Shown here: one piece after another, positions 35,589-48,389 of the stretch
Position numbering within the stretch: position 1 is the first letter of the stretch
How the letters are laid out: each line of letters starts with the position of its first letter
Assembly (NCBI GenBank): GCA_009760855.2
Contig: WPIO01000008.1
Coordinates: 1,308,001-1,372,000, forward strand
DNA from: Cristatella mucedo
Lineage: Eukaryota > Bryozoa > Phylactolaemata > Cristatellidae
Length of the DNA stretch: 64,000 nt
Direction: 5' to 3'
Position numbers and translations under genes: made by a program
The notes under the pieces: model-generated
Told to the model about the DNA's origin: nothing
What the model saw: the letters and a program-made list of their open reading frames with translations, nothing else
Databases searched by the model: none

Positions 35589-38500
35589 GACGAATAAGCC
35601 ATTTAAATATGTAGCTTTTCACAATAAAGAGCGTAAAACAAGACACTGTTCTGCATCTGGCAGATGCAATCCACGGTGCCTAACGACGACCCGAGAGGTA
35701 AATCTAAAAGCAATAACGTTATTGGGCTGAAGCGTCGTCGAGTCGCAATGCTAGCTTTGCCATTGCGCACCTGTCGTTGAACCATCTTGGTCGTGGAGAA
35801 TGATGGTCTTGTCTCCGTCCAAGTTGCCAGTGCCGGTCCATACTCGCGTCGTCTGCAGCGTCAAATGCTTGCCGCTCAGCGACGAGAGCTGTTAGCGTTT
35901 CCGCAGCGGAGCGCCTGGGACCGACGGTCAACGCTTAATGCCCCCCCCCCCCGCGGTGGCTCGTTCGAAACCTCCCCTATTCCCCCGGGGGAGGGGCCCA
36001 CAAACCGATCGCTATTCCCACGATGAGCGAGCAAAGGAACGTCGAAACGAAGGAGCCGTGCGACTATTGGCTGATAATTTGTGCTTCGAACAGCAAATGT
36101 CTAGTTATTCTGGAACAGATATGGTCAAAGTCGGGCAATTGCCGTGCATTGCCCTTGATTGTGCACTCTCAATTGTCTAAAATGATGTGGATGCACTTTT
36201 ACTGCAGTTTACTGCAATACACAAGAGCTTCTCTCAGCAACTGTCGGTCAATTTCTAACGGACTATTATGAATCTACCATCGGGGCAGCCGATTTCTTGT
36301 CAATTCACCACGGATTGTGGCATTAGCCCCTGCCATTGCTGTCTATGGCCATGCATTGTTGACAATGAACATGCAAAATAGCTTGGAAGTTCGGCTATTT
36401 CAATTTTAGCCCATGGCGCAGGTCGCCTCGGAGCGAGACGTCGACGGCTATCGATTACGAGCTGCCTCGGCTTGGCTGGCTCGGTCAAGGTGAGGCGTCG
36501 GACGGACGTCGTCGCTCCATTTTGTATTCGTAGCTCGGGCCGATCGGCGATCCGCAGCAGTGCACGCGGCGACCAGCGCAGGATAGCATTCAGCCTCGCT
36601 CATCATGCGTTACCACGCAACAGCAAGAGCTCCGCTACTTAGGTGTGTGTCGGCGGCCGCTAAAGATGGCGGGCTCGCAGTCACAGCGACGGACGTTGCC
36701 GATCGGCCGTTCGACGGAGAAAAACTCAACGACCTGCCTTAGGCGGCATTGGGGTAGGGCAGCGGGGGGGGGGGGCACACACGCGTCGTTTCAACAAGGC
36801 TCGCAAGGCCTTCAAAGCGAGGCGTCGGCCCCACGAAATGCGAGCTTTGCATTACGTCGTTTCCTCGACGAAGTGAATAATTGTGCTGCACAATTTTATA
36901 AATTATTAGCACTGAGGGGTCAGTCTCGCGTCGCAAACGCTTCGGGTTACGAACGCTTCTGGTTGGGGAACATCCGGGATGGCGGAAAATGACTCGGATT
37001 GCTTCGCATCGAACTCAACGGGCGTCCAGGAGCTTCGAAAGCACTCGGGCGTAATGCAACCTTTGAATGGCTCAGCTGTAAAGAGTTTCCATAAAAGCGC
37101 AGGAAGGCAAAACGATAAATACTAATTTACGGAGCTCTAAATTGAGCCTCAAAGGTGCCTCTAACGCCCATCATTATGCGTCACCGCCATTACGCGTCAA
37201 GGGTCCGACAAGGGCAAAATTTTTGCAATGGTTGAAGAGAATTTTAAATTCTGGAATACAGTATTTGTTTTTCCTACTTTCTTAATGCAGTAACAATTTT
37301 TCGCAATGGTTGGCCGCTTTCGGGTACGAATTAGAATTTCTCCCATAATACACTATGGAGTTCATGATCCGGTTTACAAATGACCCGGGTAACAATTCTA
37401 GTTGGTGAACGGATAAGGGTCGTAAATCGGACCCAGTGTAATGCCTTTTAATAATTTCGCAGTACAGGCCGCTCCACGCTTAGTGCTTCAACTCTGACTG
37501 CTGTACTGCAGCCTCTTGTATTCCAGCGTACGTACGCGCTGATTTTTTTTATCGCATCGCTTTAAAAAAAAACCCAATGTCTCGGTGCTTCTTGCCTGTC
37601 TCGGAAACCATCACCATCGCAAATTGTCGATTTTCGCATGAGCCACTTCGTACAGCAAACTAAGCTAGCCTTAGTTTTTATCGCAGTTTTCGCACAATCT
37701 CCGAAGGAGGTGGCTGCAGGCATTGGGTTTTAAAGCGCTTCTCGCTTACCACGCTGTCGTAGTTGTTTCTCAGCAGAACATTGGTCGTCGTCATTTGATC
37801 CGAGTTGCCGTTGACAAATGCCAACGCGGCATTGCGAAACTGACCACGGGCACCTAGCGAGCCAGCAAATTTGCTGAACGTGCAGCCTTCGACCTTGACC
37901 GGGCCGTCTCGGATTTGAAAGCCAACGACAGACGGAGAGCTGCAACGAGTGGCCACGTGAGCGGAGGCGGCCATTTTCGCTCGATCTGCTTACCGTCGAG
38001 CGACGACAAAGACAACATTGCGCAGCTCGCTGTATCACCACTCTCCAGCTGGTGCAAAACTCTGCAGCTAGGCTTGTCTGTCATGAGCGTTGCAGTTGCC
38101 ACAGCTCACCCCTTCTCGCCAATCTGCACTGGGTCCCAGTCAGGCAACGCATCGACTTCAAGGTTTGGTCACTCACTTTTAGGTCCCTTCATTCTTGCGC
38201 TCCAGCCTACCTATCAGAACTACTCCCACAATAGGCTAAGTAAGCATCGTACCACCCGCTTTTCGGAATCTAATTGCTTACCTATACCTCGTACAAACCT
38301 CAAATCCTTTGGATACTGTGCCTTTAGTTCGTATGCCCCCAAAGACTAGAACTCACTCCCGACTTCCATCACGACATCTCCTGACTTGATCACATTTAAG
38401 AAGAAACTAAAGCGAATCTATTTATCGCCGCATTTAGTGGGTCCCTGAGATTCGTCCTTTATGCGCTTATGTGTGCTCTCACTGTGCATGCTGTCACTTA

Positions 38501-41500
38501 CCATGATAATTTGATTGTTTATTGATCATGACGAGCTTCCAGGAGCTTTGATTTCTACCTCGTGACTCCGATTTGATCGCCCCGCCGCGCACTGCCGATC
38601 GGCTGCTGCACGCGGCTCTCCGTGGAAAGAAAAGCAGCCGCGTGGGGATTGAGAGTCATGACCCTACCGGAAGCCCTTAGACCGGAAGCCGCGCGAATCG
38701 ATCGCTAGTTTTGTAGCAAACAAAAAATGAGCCGGCTAAGGAGGAGGCGGCAGTGAGTCTCGCAGGCGCGATTAGAGCGATTAGCGACCTCTCGAGGAGA
38801 CGCTCAGCGGAGAGTGCATCGATCGAGCAGCCAATGGCGGCAGCGAGAGCAAAGTGGTAGGGGATCGTTTGATTAATTAAATAATAGCTGCTTTAAGAGC
38901 CTCATTTTTATAGCGGCAGAAAAGCCTTGACGGCTATCACCACCGCTTGTAGTTGGCAATAAAGAATCGCCCACTGCAGGTGTCGAACCCACGACATCGG
39001 TCGTGAAGAGCGAGCACCTTACCTCTTGAGCTATCGCGGCCCAGTAACGATCCATCACCATTTCGGAGGGTTCGGACCATGCGAGCGGGAGGGAGGAGGC
39101 GGGGCCACAGGCAGTAGTTCACTAACGTTAGTTCGGTCGTTGGCCGCGAGCTCGAGGTGCGGGTCGCGCGACTATCTCACCACGGTCCAACGCGGTCCAC
39201 GCCGTCTGCTCCTTTGGTGGGACAGCCTCTGAAGCCGATCCGGGCTTGAGGCGGCATCCGCGTTCCACGGTTTGCGCTCTCGCCGACGAATAGCGAATTG
39301 ACGATCTCTTGATGCGATCCGGGGTCTTGTGGCAGCTCTCTACCTCTACAATACGAGCGGCCATTATCAAACCTCTATAGCAGTTGGATTTGCAACATAA
39401 GAGAGCGGAAAGCGCGAAAAACATCTATGCGTAACTATAGCAGCCAACAACTAGAAAATCAAAATCCAAAGAAATCCATTCAGCATCACATTGACGAAAC
39501 TCAACGAAAGCGTGACTTTTGTCACCAAAGCTCGGTCAGTGGACACTTTGTGGACTTGTGAGCGGACATGCCTTCGCAAGTGAAATCGGACTTTTCCGCG
39601 ATTTTTCTCGGGCATAGGCTAGCGTGGCGCTTTAATTGTAATAATAACAAATAATAATAATAATACACATGATATAGAGCTCTCAGAGAGCTCAATCTCT
39701 CTCCATGCACTTTGCATTTGCTGATATGATTCCTTCTACCAATACTTGTAATTCGCCGGCTTGGCGGGAGTTGCGTTGGCGGGTGCTGTACTTACGAGCC
39801 GAGCGACACTCCGATCTCGTGGTCGCCGAATCTGAAAAAGAAGTTATTTCACCAACTCAAATCGCCGCCCGCATACCAGGGTCACCCGCGGAGCTGAAGG
39901 TCACGTTCGCCGAGGTCAGGGGTGGCCCCGCCCGGCCCCGTCAGTCGAAGGGCTAGCACGTGCGCGGCGCAGCGTACTGAGAGTTCCATATGTAGATTTC
40001 GCCTCCGCGGGCTCGAAATCCTTGCACGTTCTTGAAGGCCACGAATTTTTCCACTATGGCGGGAGCTCTGTCCTGCATGAGGTCAGCGTTAAAGTGCGGC
40101 GTGTACCTAAGGTGATGACAAGGCGGATGCTCATCATTGCGAGCGAATCGGCGCGCATAAAACGTCTCCCGCGATCGGAGCGAACCGCAACGCCGGCGGC
40201 GGCTCACAGGCCAGGTCCGATAGAGAACTGTAGCCGCCGATCGTTCGCGTCAGGCAGCGTAACCTTGATACTGTTGTCGATGATAAGGGCGGTCTGAAAG
40301 TGAACGCGAGATAAGGGTCGAAACAGCGAGCCGCATCTGAAAGCCGTGAAAGCGTGTCTGCCAAGCGGACGAACTTTGCTGCTGCGCTGACGTGGAGGGC
40401 TGCGCTGACACGTGGAGGGCGGGGGAGCGCTGCTGCGGCTTCGGAGCCAAGCCGAGACCCGGACGCGCTAACCCTTCAGGGCGTTGCGCTTCCGGAACTT
40501 CCGGCGCGCACTTCCTACGCTGAGCGGCTGAGCCGGCGCTTCCGGCTTGCACTTGCTGGTACGAGACTGCGCCGGTTTGCCGCCAGAGGTTGCCCCAGGT
40601 CGCTGGGTACGTCGCTGAGCCGGGCGACCTCTGGCGGCGAGTCAGTGAGTCTCGTGAGTCGCACTCGCGCGAACGCCGACGCGAAGTGGTCGGTGCGCGA
40701 GATTAACCAAAACAAAAGTCCCAGCCTGGCCAATTCGACCGTGTCAGTTGCAAAGACGCAGAGGAGCGCTAGAAGGCACTCACGACTCGCGACTCGCCGA
40801 GGGCGATAAACGGCTGGCTGATAGGAAAGTATTTCGTTTGATTCTCTCGCCGAAGCGAGAAGAGAGTCAAAGGAAAGAGCCGAAAGTCAGAGGCAGAGCC
40901 TGAATCCGATGCGATGCTGCGATGCGATGGGCAGCTAATGCAGGACGATTACGTGCAGAGTAGCTATGCAAGTTTCAATGTACGACGTTTCTGTTGGCGG
41001 TGGAGGAGTATGAGGAGGCAGCGTAGTTGGCGACGGAGGAGGCGACGGTGGCGAAGGCAGCGAAGGCGGCGGCGACCGACGACGACCGGCCGATGCCGCG
41101 AGGCCGCTCGCTCTCACCCTGGGGTTGCTGTGCGCCCTGTTGTTGTAGAATTTGGTCATGGGAGCCTTGCTGCTCTGGCCCGGCGGCAGCTTGCCCTTGG
41201 ACATTCCCGACGGCTCGGTGTGGAACACGTACCAGTAGCCGACCTTCTGCAAAAGCGGAAAAGCAGAGCACGATCGGACGATCGAGCGAGGAGAAGTGAG
41301 AAGGTCAAGCGATCAAACGGTCTAACAACGCAGTGCCAAGGTGCTGATCGGCTGCGACGCCGATTGGCAGCCTCCCTCCCTCGAGTGGACGAGCACGCAC
41401 GAAAATGCGGCGGCGGCGAGCGAGCTCGAACGCACTTCGGATCCTCCGGCCGCGTTGTTGATGAGCGTGTTCTCTGGGTGGGTAATCCAAAAAGTGCTGA

Positions 41501-41574
41501 CCCCGCTGAAAGTAAGTCAAAATGAGCGGATTTATGACGCGTTCGAAGGTCGAAGGCATTTACCAGTAGCAACA

Positions 41575-41615
<41 letters not shown>

Positions 41616-44600
41616 TCGGAGGAATTTCAAAAACGTGAAGCTGAGGCTCCGAGGATTTGAGAGAAGCTTCGCTGAAAACGCGGAACGGAGCAACGAGAGC
41701 AGCGGCGCAGAGTGAGCTACTTTCTCGTCGCGCGCTCGAAAAAAAATAAAGCTGGAGCAGCTCCTCTCGCTCCAGGACGAGGCTCCAGGGCAAGTTCGAG
41801 CTCTCGCTCCGAGGAAGGAATCGCCGTCAAAGGAATGGCGCCGACAGGTCGCTGGGCGAAAGGCGAGAACAGACGAATCCGTGCTGGGAGTGAGTAAATG
41901 GAAATTTTGAGTTTAGGCCAATTCCAGGCTGATCGCCTGGACCGACGCACTGCTTGGTCACGCAAGCTCAGCGGTCCGAGTGCCGCAGCTCCACAGCTAA
42001 GCTAAAATATATAATTCATTTTGCACTGCACGAACTAGCTCTCGAAGCCTGCCTTGCTCGGCACAGGCAACGGACGACTGGGCCGCCGACGCTACACGTA
42101 GGCTACTTTTTTGTGGCTCCCTCACCGTCTGTTGGATGGAAAGTACGCATGCGCGAATGACCACGCGTCGACCGTGTGCTCTTTCGCCCCATCTTCCGCT
42201 TCCGGCTGTAGTCGGCAGTGAGCGCCGCCGGTAATCGGTTCTCGGTCGCGCACACGTACTTGCATTCGCTCGGGTCCGGAGTGTAGCCGGGCAGGGCGTC
42301 CGTCAGGATTGTCCTGCACATGTTCGGGTCGCGATCGCTCGGCAGCACGGTCGACGAGCGCGTCACCAGACCGAGGTTGTGATCCAGCACGTTCCGCCTC
42401 TCGGCACCGTCCTCCAGGAAGTAGCAGTGGCCGAGCGTGTCGTAGCCGACCGTGTCTTGCACCTGCGGAGGGCGCGCCGCGTGCGTGCGGTGCCGAGTTG
42501 CTGCGGCTGGCGAGGATCGGCAGACAATCAATCGTAATACGATCAATAGGTAATCAATACGAGGCCGGCAGAAAATCAATCGTAAGCCTGCCTGGGCGTG
42601 GCCTTCGTCGCAGCGGCAGGAGGAGGAGGAGAAGGAGGAGGAGGACGACGACGATGAGAAGATGGAGAAGGATGAGATAGAGGAGGGAGGGAAGAAACGA
42701 AAGAGAAGAAAAAAGAGCAGGAGCAGGAGGAGGAGTGGGATGAAAAGGAGGAGGAGACAAGTATCACTGGGCATCACTGGGCATCACTGGCACTGTTTTG
42801 CAATGGTTCAAGTCCCATCTCAGTCGCAGACTCCGGAGTATTGACGTGAATGGACAAACATCATCCGAGGTACCCCTGAAATATGGGGCACCTCAGGGCT
42901 CCGTGCTAGGTCCGGTTCTTTTCACGGTTAACACTCTCCCTCTTGCCAATGTGATTGCCAAGCACAATCTAGGCTTTCACTTCTATGCGGATGACACTCA
43001 ATTGTACCTTTACTTTGATCATTCCCAGCCTTCGAGCACCTCGAATTCTTTTAACCCACTTGCTGCATGTATTGATGACATCTGCACATGGATTGCAGCA
43101 AATTTTCTAAAACTAAAACGACGATAAAGCTAACTTACTAGTTATGGGCAAACCCAGTGTGATTCAGAAATTGGAAAATGGAAAGGCTGACGCTCAAAAT
43201 TGGCTCTGCCAGCATATCTCCCGTTGAATCAGCTCGAAATCTAGGTGTCATGTTCCAAAGCGACCTCTCGCTAGAAGACCACATCAGCTCCACTGTCAAG
43301 CCTGCCTACTTTCAGCTACATAACATTGCTAAAGTTCGGGCTTGTTTAGATAAGGATAGTACGTCTAAGTTGGTCCATGCATTTGTGACATCCCGTCTGG
43401 ACTTCTGTTGCTCACTGCTGGCTGGCCTACCGGCATGTGCAATCAGGTGCTTACAGCTGGTGCAAAACTTTGCAGCTAGGCCTGTCTGTCGTGAGCGTCG
43501 CAGTTGCCATGTGACACCACTTCTCGCCGACCTGCACTGGCTACCAGTCATGCAACAGATCGACTTCAAGGTCTTGTCGCTCACTTTTAGGTCACTTTAT
43601 TCTTTGGCTCCAGCCTATCTCTCAGATCTACTCGCCCCACCAGGCCAAGCGTCGTACCACCCGCTTTTCGGAATCCAACAGTTTTTCAATACCTCGTACA
43701 AACCCCAAATCCTTTGGAGACCGTGCATTTAGTTGGTATGCTCCCAAAGCCTGGAACTCCCTCCTGACCTGCGTCAGAACATTCCCTGATCTGACCACAT
43801 TTAAAAAGAACTTGAAAACACATCTATCCAGTACAGCATTTAGTGTGTCCCTGTGATTCGTCCTTCATGTGCTTATGCATGCTGACACTGTGCATGCTGC
43901 CACTAACCACATTTGCATGCTGACCCTGTGCATGTCACCCCTAACCATGTTATTCATGTTGTTTGTTTATCAAGCATGATATTACTCACCATTCCATTGC
44001 ATTTCCCTTTGCAGCAAATGTAAAGCGCCTAGAAAGAGATTGAGTTCTCTGAGGGCACTTTATCAAGTCCATTATTATTATAGAAGAGGAGGAGGAGGAG
44101 GAGGCGGAAGAGGAGGAGGAGATGGAGGTTGAGGAGGAGGAGATGGAGGTTGAGGAGGAGGAGATGGAGGAAGAGGAGGAGGAGATGGAGGTTGAGGAGG
44201 AGGAGATGGAGGTTGAGGAGGAGGAGATGGAGGAAGAGGAGGAGGAGATGGAGGTTGAGGAGAAGGAGATGGAGGTTGAGGAGGAGGAGATGGAGGTTGA
44301 GGAGGAGGAGATAGAGGAAGAGGAGGAGGAGATGGAGGTTGAGGAGGAGGAGATGGAGGAAGAGGAGGAGGAGATGGAGGTTGAGGAGGAGGAGATAGAG
44401 GTTGAGGAGAAGGAGATGGAGGAAGAGGAGGAGGAGATGGAGGTTGAGGAGGAGGAGCCTAACAAGGTCGCTGGCTTCTAGCTGGAGTGATATTCACGCG
44501 GCCTGTGATTCCGGACCAGAAGTAGCGCGACTCAACCTGGAGCGTTTCGTTTGCAGAGGTCTAGATTGGCCAATCAGAGGAAGAGGCGGCCGGCGACGTG

Positions 44601-47600
44601 CTACGGCGGCGACTCACCAGCAGTCCGTCGGTGCCATGGATGGTGAGGCAGCGATGGAAGCAATGGTGGATGGACGCCTGTTTGACGTAGGCGGGCTTCT
44701 CGTATCCGCCCTGAGCGTCGACGTCGTCGCACCCATGAAAGTGAATCGGATACCTGGCCAGGAGCTGCTGGCCCATCTTGGTCACTTCGAGCCCCTCGAG
44801 GTGCACGGAACGGTGTCCCTTGTGGAACTGCAAACAGAGGAGGCGGAGGCGCTCGTTTTCGGTCGCTCGTGGCGCTCGCTAGCGGTCCGAGGTCGAGCGT
44901 TCTTGGGTCAAGAACGTCGCCCGTGCTATGGCGCTCAGCAGCCGGATGCAGCAACCGCTTCGGTGCCACCGGGGCGTAGCGAGCCACTCACGATCATGTG
45001 ACCGCCGAACGTGTCGAGGTTGGGGAAGTACTGGCACTGGTTGTCACCGTAGCACGAGCTCTCCGTGTGCGACGTGACGAGCACGTTGCGGCTGAGCAGG
45101 CCCACCTCGGCGCGCATGTCGACGCCGTCGGCGAAGCCGCCGTAGTGTAGGTAGCGAGCCGTGCCTGAAAAGGCGCGGCGCAGCGAGTTGGGCGAAACGC
45201 CAGGGAGGCTTCGGTGGCGGCGACGGTGCACCAGTCGCTAGCGTTCGGGAGGCCGGGTCCGACTGCAGCGCTGGAGCGAGCGAGCGAGCGAGCCGCTCAC
45301 CGGCGAGGAACACCTGCTTGCCGGCGACGCGGCTGACGGTGAACTCCTCAGCCTGGTCCATCGAGTAGTCGGTGCTGGACACGACCAGGCGATCGCCCGC
45401 GCGCCAGCTGCTCGCGTCGTCCGCAAGCGTGACGACCGGATTGACGGCGCCTAAAAGCAAGCGGGGCAAGCGAGTCAGATTCCTCGCATGCGTCGTGTGC
45501 AAAACGAAACGGAGACTCTAGTTCCTCGCTCTCTCCTCCCGAGGTTCCCGAAGCGTACGTCAAGACAGCGAGCGCAATTTTCTCTTTACGGCGAGCCTTT
45601 ACTTCGGCCGACGGTAGCGCTGACTCATTGATGCCAGTGATGCCAGTTGAACGATGTTTAAGTTAGCGACGGTGTCGCGAAATCTTTAGTCTGCCTCACG
45701 CGAACACTTCTGCCAGCCGAGATGACGGTGTTGCTGGGTAGCGCTTTCTAGGTTAAGACGCAAAGTCGGGGCAGCGGGAGAGGGGCGAAGCGATCGGAAG
45801 GTTCTGGCACGTTCGGTGCCCGTTGGAGTTTTTTCCACACGAATATTTTTTTGTTCTTACAAAGAACGTCCTAGAGAGAAAACTCGCTGCGAGCGCTCAG
45901 CCGTGCGCAGCGGCGAAGATGACGTAGTGGTGAGATGACGCGATGACGAGGTGAAAGTTGAATCGAGTGCTCCCTCGTCCGGACGCGTGCAGAGGCCACC
46001 AATCGGCGCCGAGATCATCCGAAGGTGAATCAGCAACAGGCGCTTTCTCAGAACCGCGCGAGTCCATGATTCACAGCTAATAAACCGACTGGAGTCGGAA
46101 TGACGATCGCAGACTGAGCTCTGAGTCAGAGCTCTAGCCCTAGACTTTGTCGTTTCGTCTATGAGCTCCCACGCTAGCGTACGCGATCTTCGATACAATG
46201 TTCCCTTTAAAGTGGCAAACCGTCGGCTTAAACAAAACCTATTGGCATAGGGACTCGGCCGAGTCGAATTGGGGCGCGACCTCTGTCGCAGTTTTTTCCA
46301 CAAAAGGTCGACGCGGAGACAGCGGGCTACGGCTACGAAAACGCCTGGGCGTGGTCGGCGCTCTCTGAGGTGGCGTACCGGCGGCGATGTGCGTATCGAG
46401 CAGGGTCCACGACAGGCGATCCTCGCCGTGTATCTCGAGCGTGCCGCCGCGCTCCACGGCGACGAACTTCTGTCCGTGCGGCTGCACCTCGACGCCGTCC
46501 GTCGAGCGGCCGTACAGCTCGATCGTCGCTCTGCCGCGGTGGCGGCACGCCTCGGAGCCGATGTGCAGTTCGCCCGCGTCGCCGACGAGAACGTAGCGAG
46601 CTCGCAGCGAGATGTCGGTGCCGTCGTCAGCGAAGACGAGAATGCCTGCGGCGACGAAGCGGCGCCGGGGTCTCGACGGCGGTGCCGGAAGTGCGCCATT
46701 TTACGGCGGAATTTCAGACAGAAGTGCGCCAGTTTACCGCCGTTTCTGATCTCGATCGAGTGCACCGTGGCCGAGCTTCGGAGCAGCAGACGCTGGCCGC
46801 TGATGACCACGCGATTAGCGGCGTCGTGGCCCGGATTCCACGGCTGCAGACCGGCGATGGCGGTGGCGCATCCTTGGTGAGCTGAAAAAAAAAGAGGTCA
46901 AGCGGGCGGACTCGCGTGCGCACTGAGATCGCGGCGGCGCATCCTCGGTCTCGGGCAGGAAAGAAACGGTCGAGCGGCGGCACACGCGCATTCTCGCTCG
47001 CGAATTCGCACCGCCGATGGCGCTTGACGGGCGAGCATCGCGGGGTCAGCAAGAGGCTGCGGGAATGTGCGCCAGCAGTGCGGCGCCGGAAACGCAGAGG
47101 GCAGCAATAGTTTGACGCCAGCGACTGCCTCGTCGAATCGCTGCCTCTTAACGCTGAGGCTACTAGAACGGCCGCGCTACTAGAACGGCTCTCGCTTGTC
47201 GCGGGCGGCGACATCCAAGATCTCTGATCGATCGATATATTTAAGAGGGTCTCATTCAAGAGGGTAGATCTCGGAGCATCGGGCGTCGCGCCCACGTTTC
47301 TGTCCGCCCGCGTCCTCCAGTGCCGCTCGAGTCATGCGCCGCCTCGGGCTTGGTGCGATATTAGTTGGCCACTGCCCTTTCCTTTCGCACTCTTATTCCA
47401 GGAGTTATCCCTGGAGTTAGGTGGAGGCGATTTTTCGATCCCAATCGTTAGGGGTTTAGGTTCGTGAAACGGGCGATGCTTAAAATGCCCTACGTTTGCA
47501 CGCTTCATTAAGAAGACAGGCTTCATTGCAAGCTTCCCGACCGAGCTAGCCGTTGCGTTCGATCGCTGTCCACGAATAGGGACCGTCTACGATGGTGGCT

Positions 47601-48321
47601 GGCTCGATATCTTACTAGCTCACTCGCTCTGTCTAGTCTAGGCCGGACTGATAGAATTAAGTTTTGAGGAGGCTTCCGAGAAAACCAGCAAGCCTGTGCA
47701 GCGAGCGATGATGCGTGGGGATGCAAGGTCAAGGTCAGCAAACCCGCGTGTTCACCCTCTTGGTCCTCTTGGTTTTGTGGAGTTACAGCTTCGAGATACG
47801 TTAAATTGCATTGCAGCACGTTTCCCGCTGCAGGCGGGATGATAGTATATTTTTCTGGTGCTGTATAAAAGAGGTTGTTGAGTAAACCGAACTCAACTTT
47901 TCTTGCAATTTTAAATCGTTTTTAACGAGGACGTAGAAGCTGTAGGGCTTAAAGTTTAGATTTTTGCGTGGAATAAAAAACAATACATGCTTATTTAACT
48001 ACCTATTTTGCATAGCAACAGAAGAGCCTTTGTGGCTATCACCACCACTTGCAGCGGCAATGAAGGATCGCCCACCGCAGGACTCGAACTCACGATCTCC
48101 GGATCGAAGTCATGAAGAGTAACCGCCTTACCTAGTGTGCCATCACGGCCCGCATAGGGCGCACTCTAACGCTGCCGCGCCTTATATCACGCGCCAACGA
48201 ACGACCTCTCGACCATTCGAGAGCGAGGCTCGGTGGTGAGAGCGAGGCCCGGTGGGGTGCAGAGCGGCGCTCGGCGTTGGTTTCGGCGTTCGGCCCTCGC
48301 CGGTTTCCTGAGCTCGAGAGA

Positions 48322-48389
<68 letters not shown>

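Noticed and set aside
44122-44481. 119-codon Glu-rich open frame
   Set aside because: Entirely a GGA minisatellite inside an intron.
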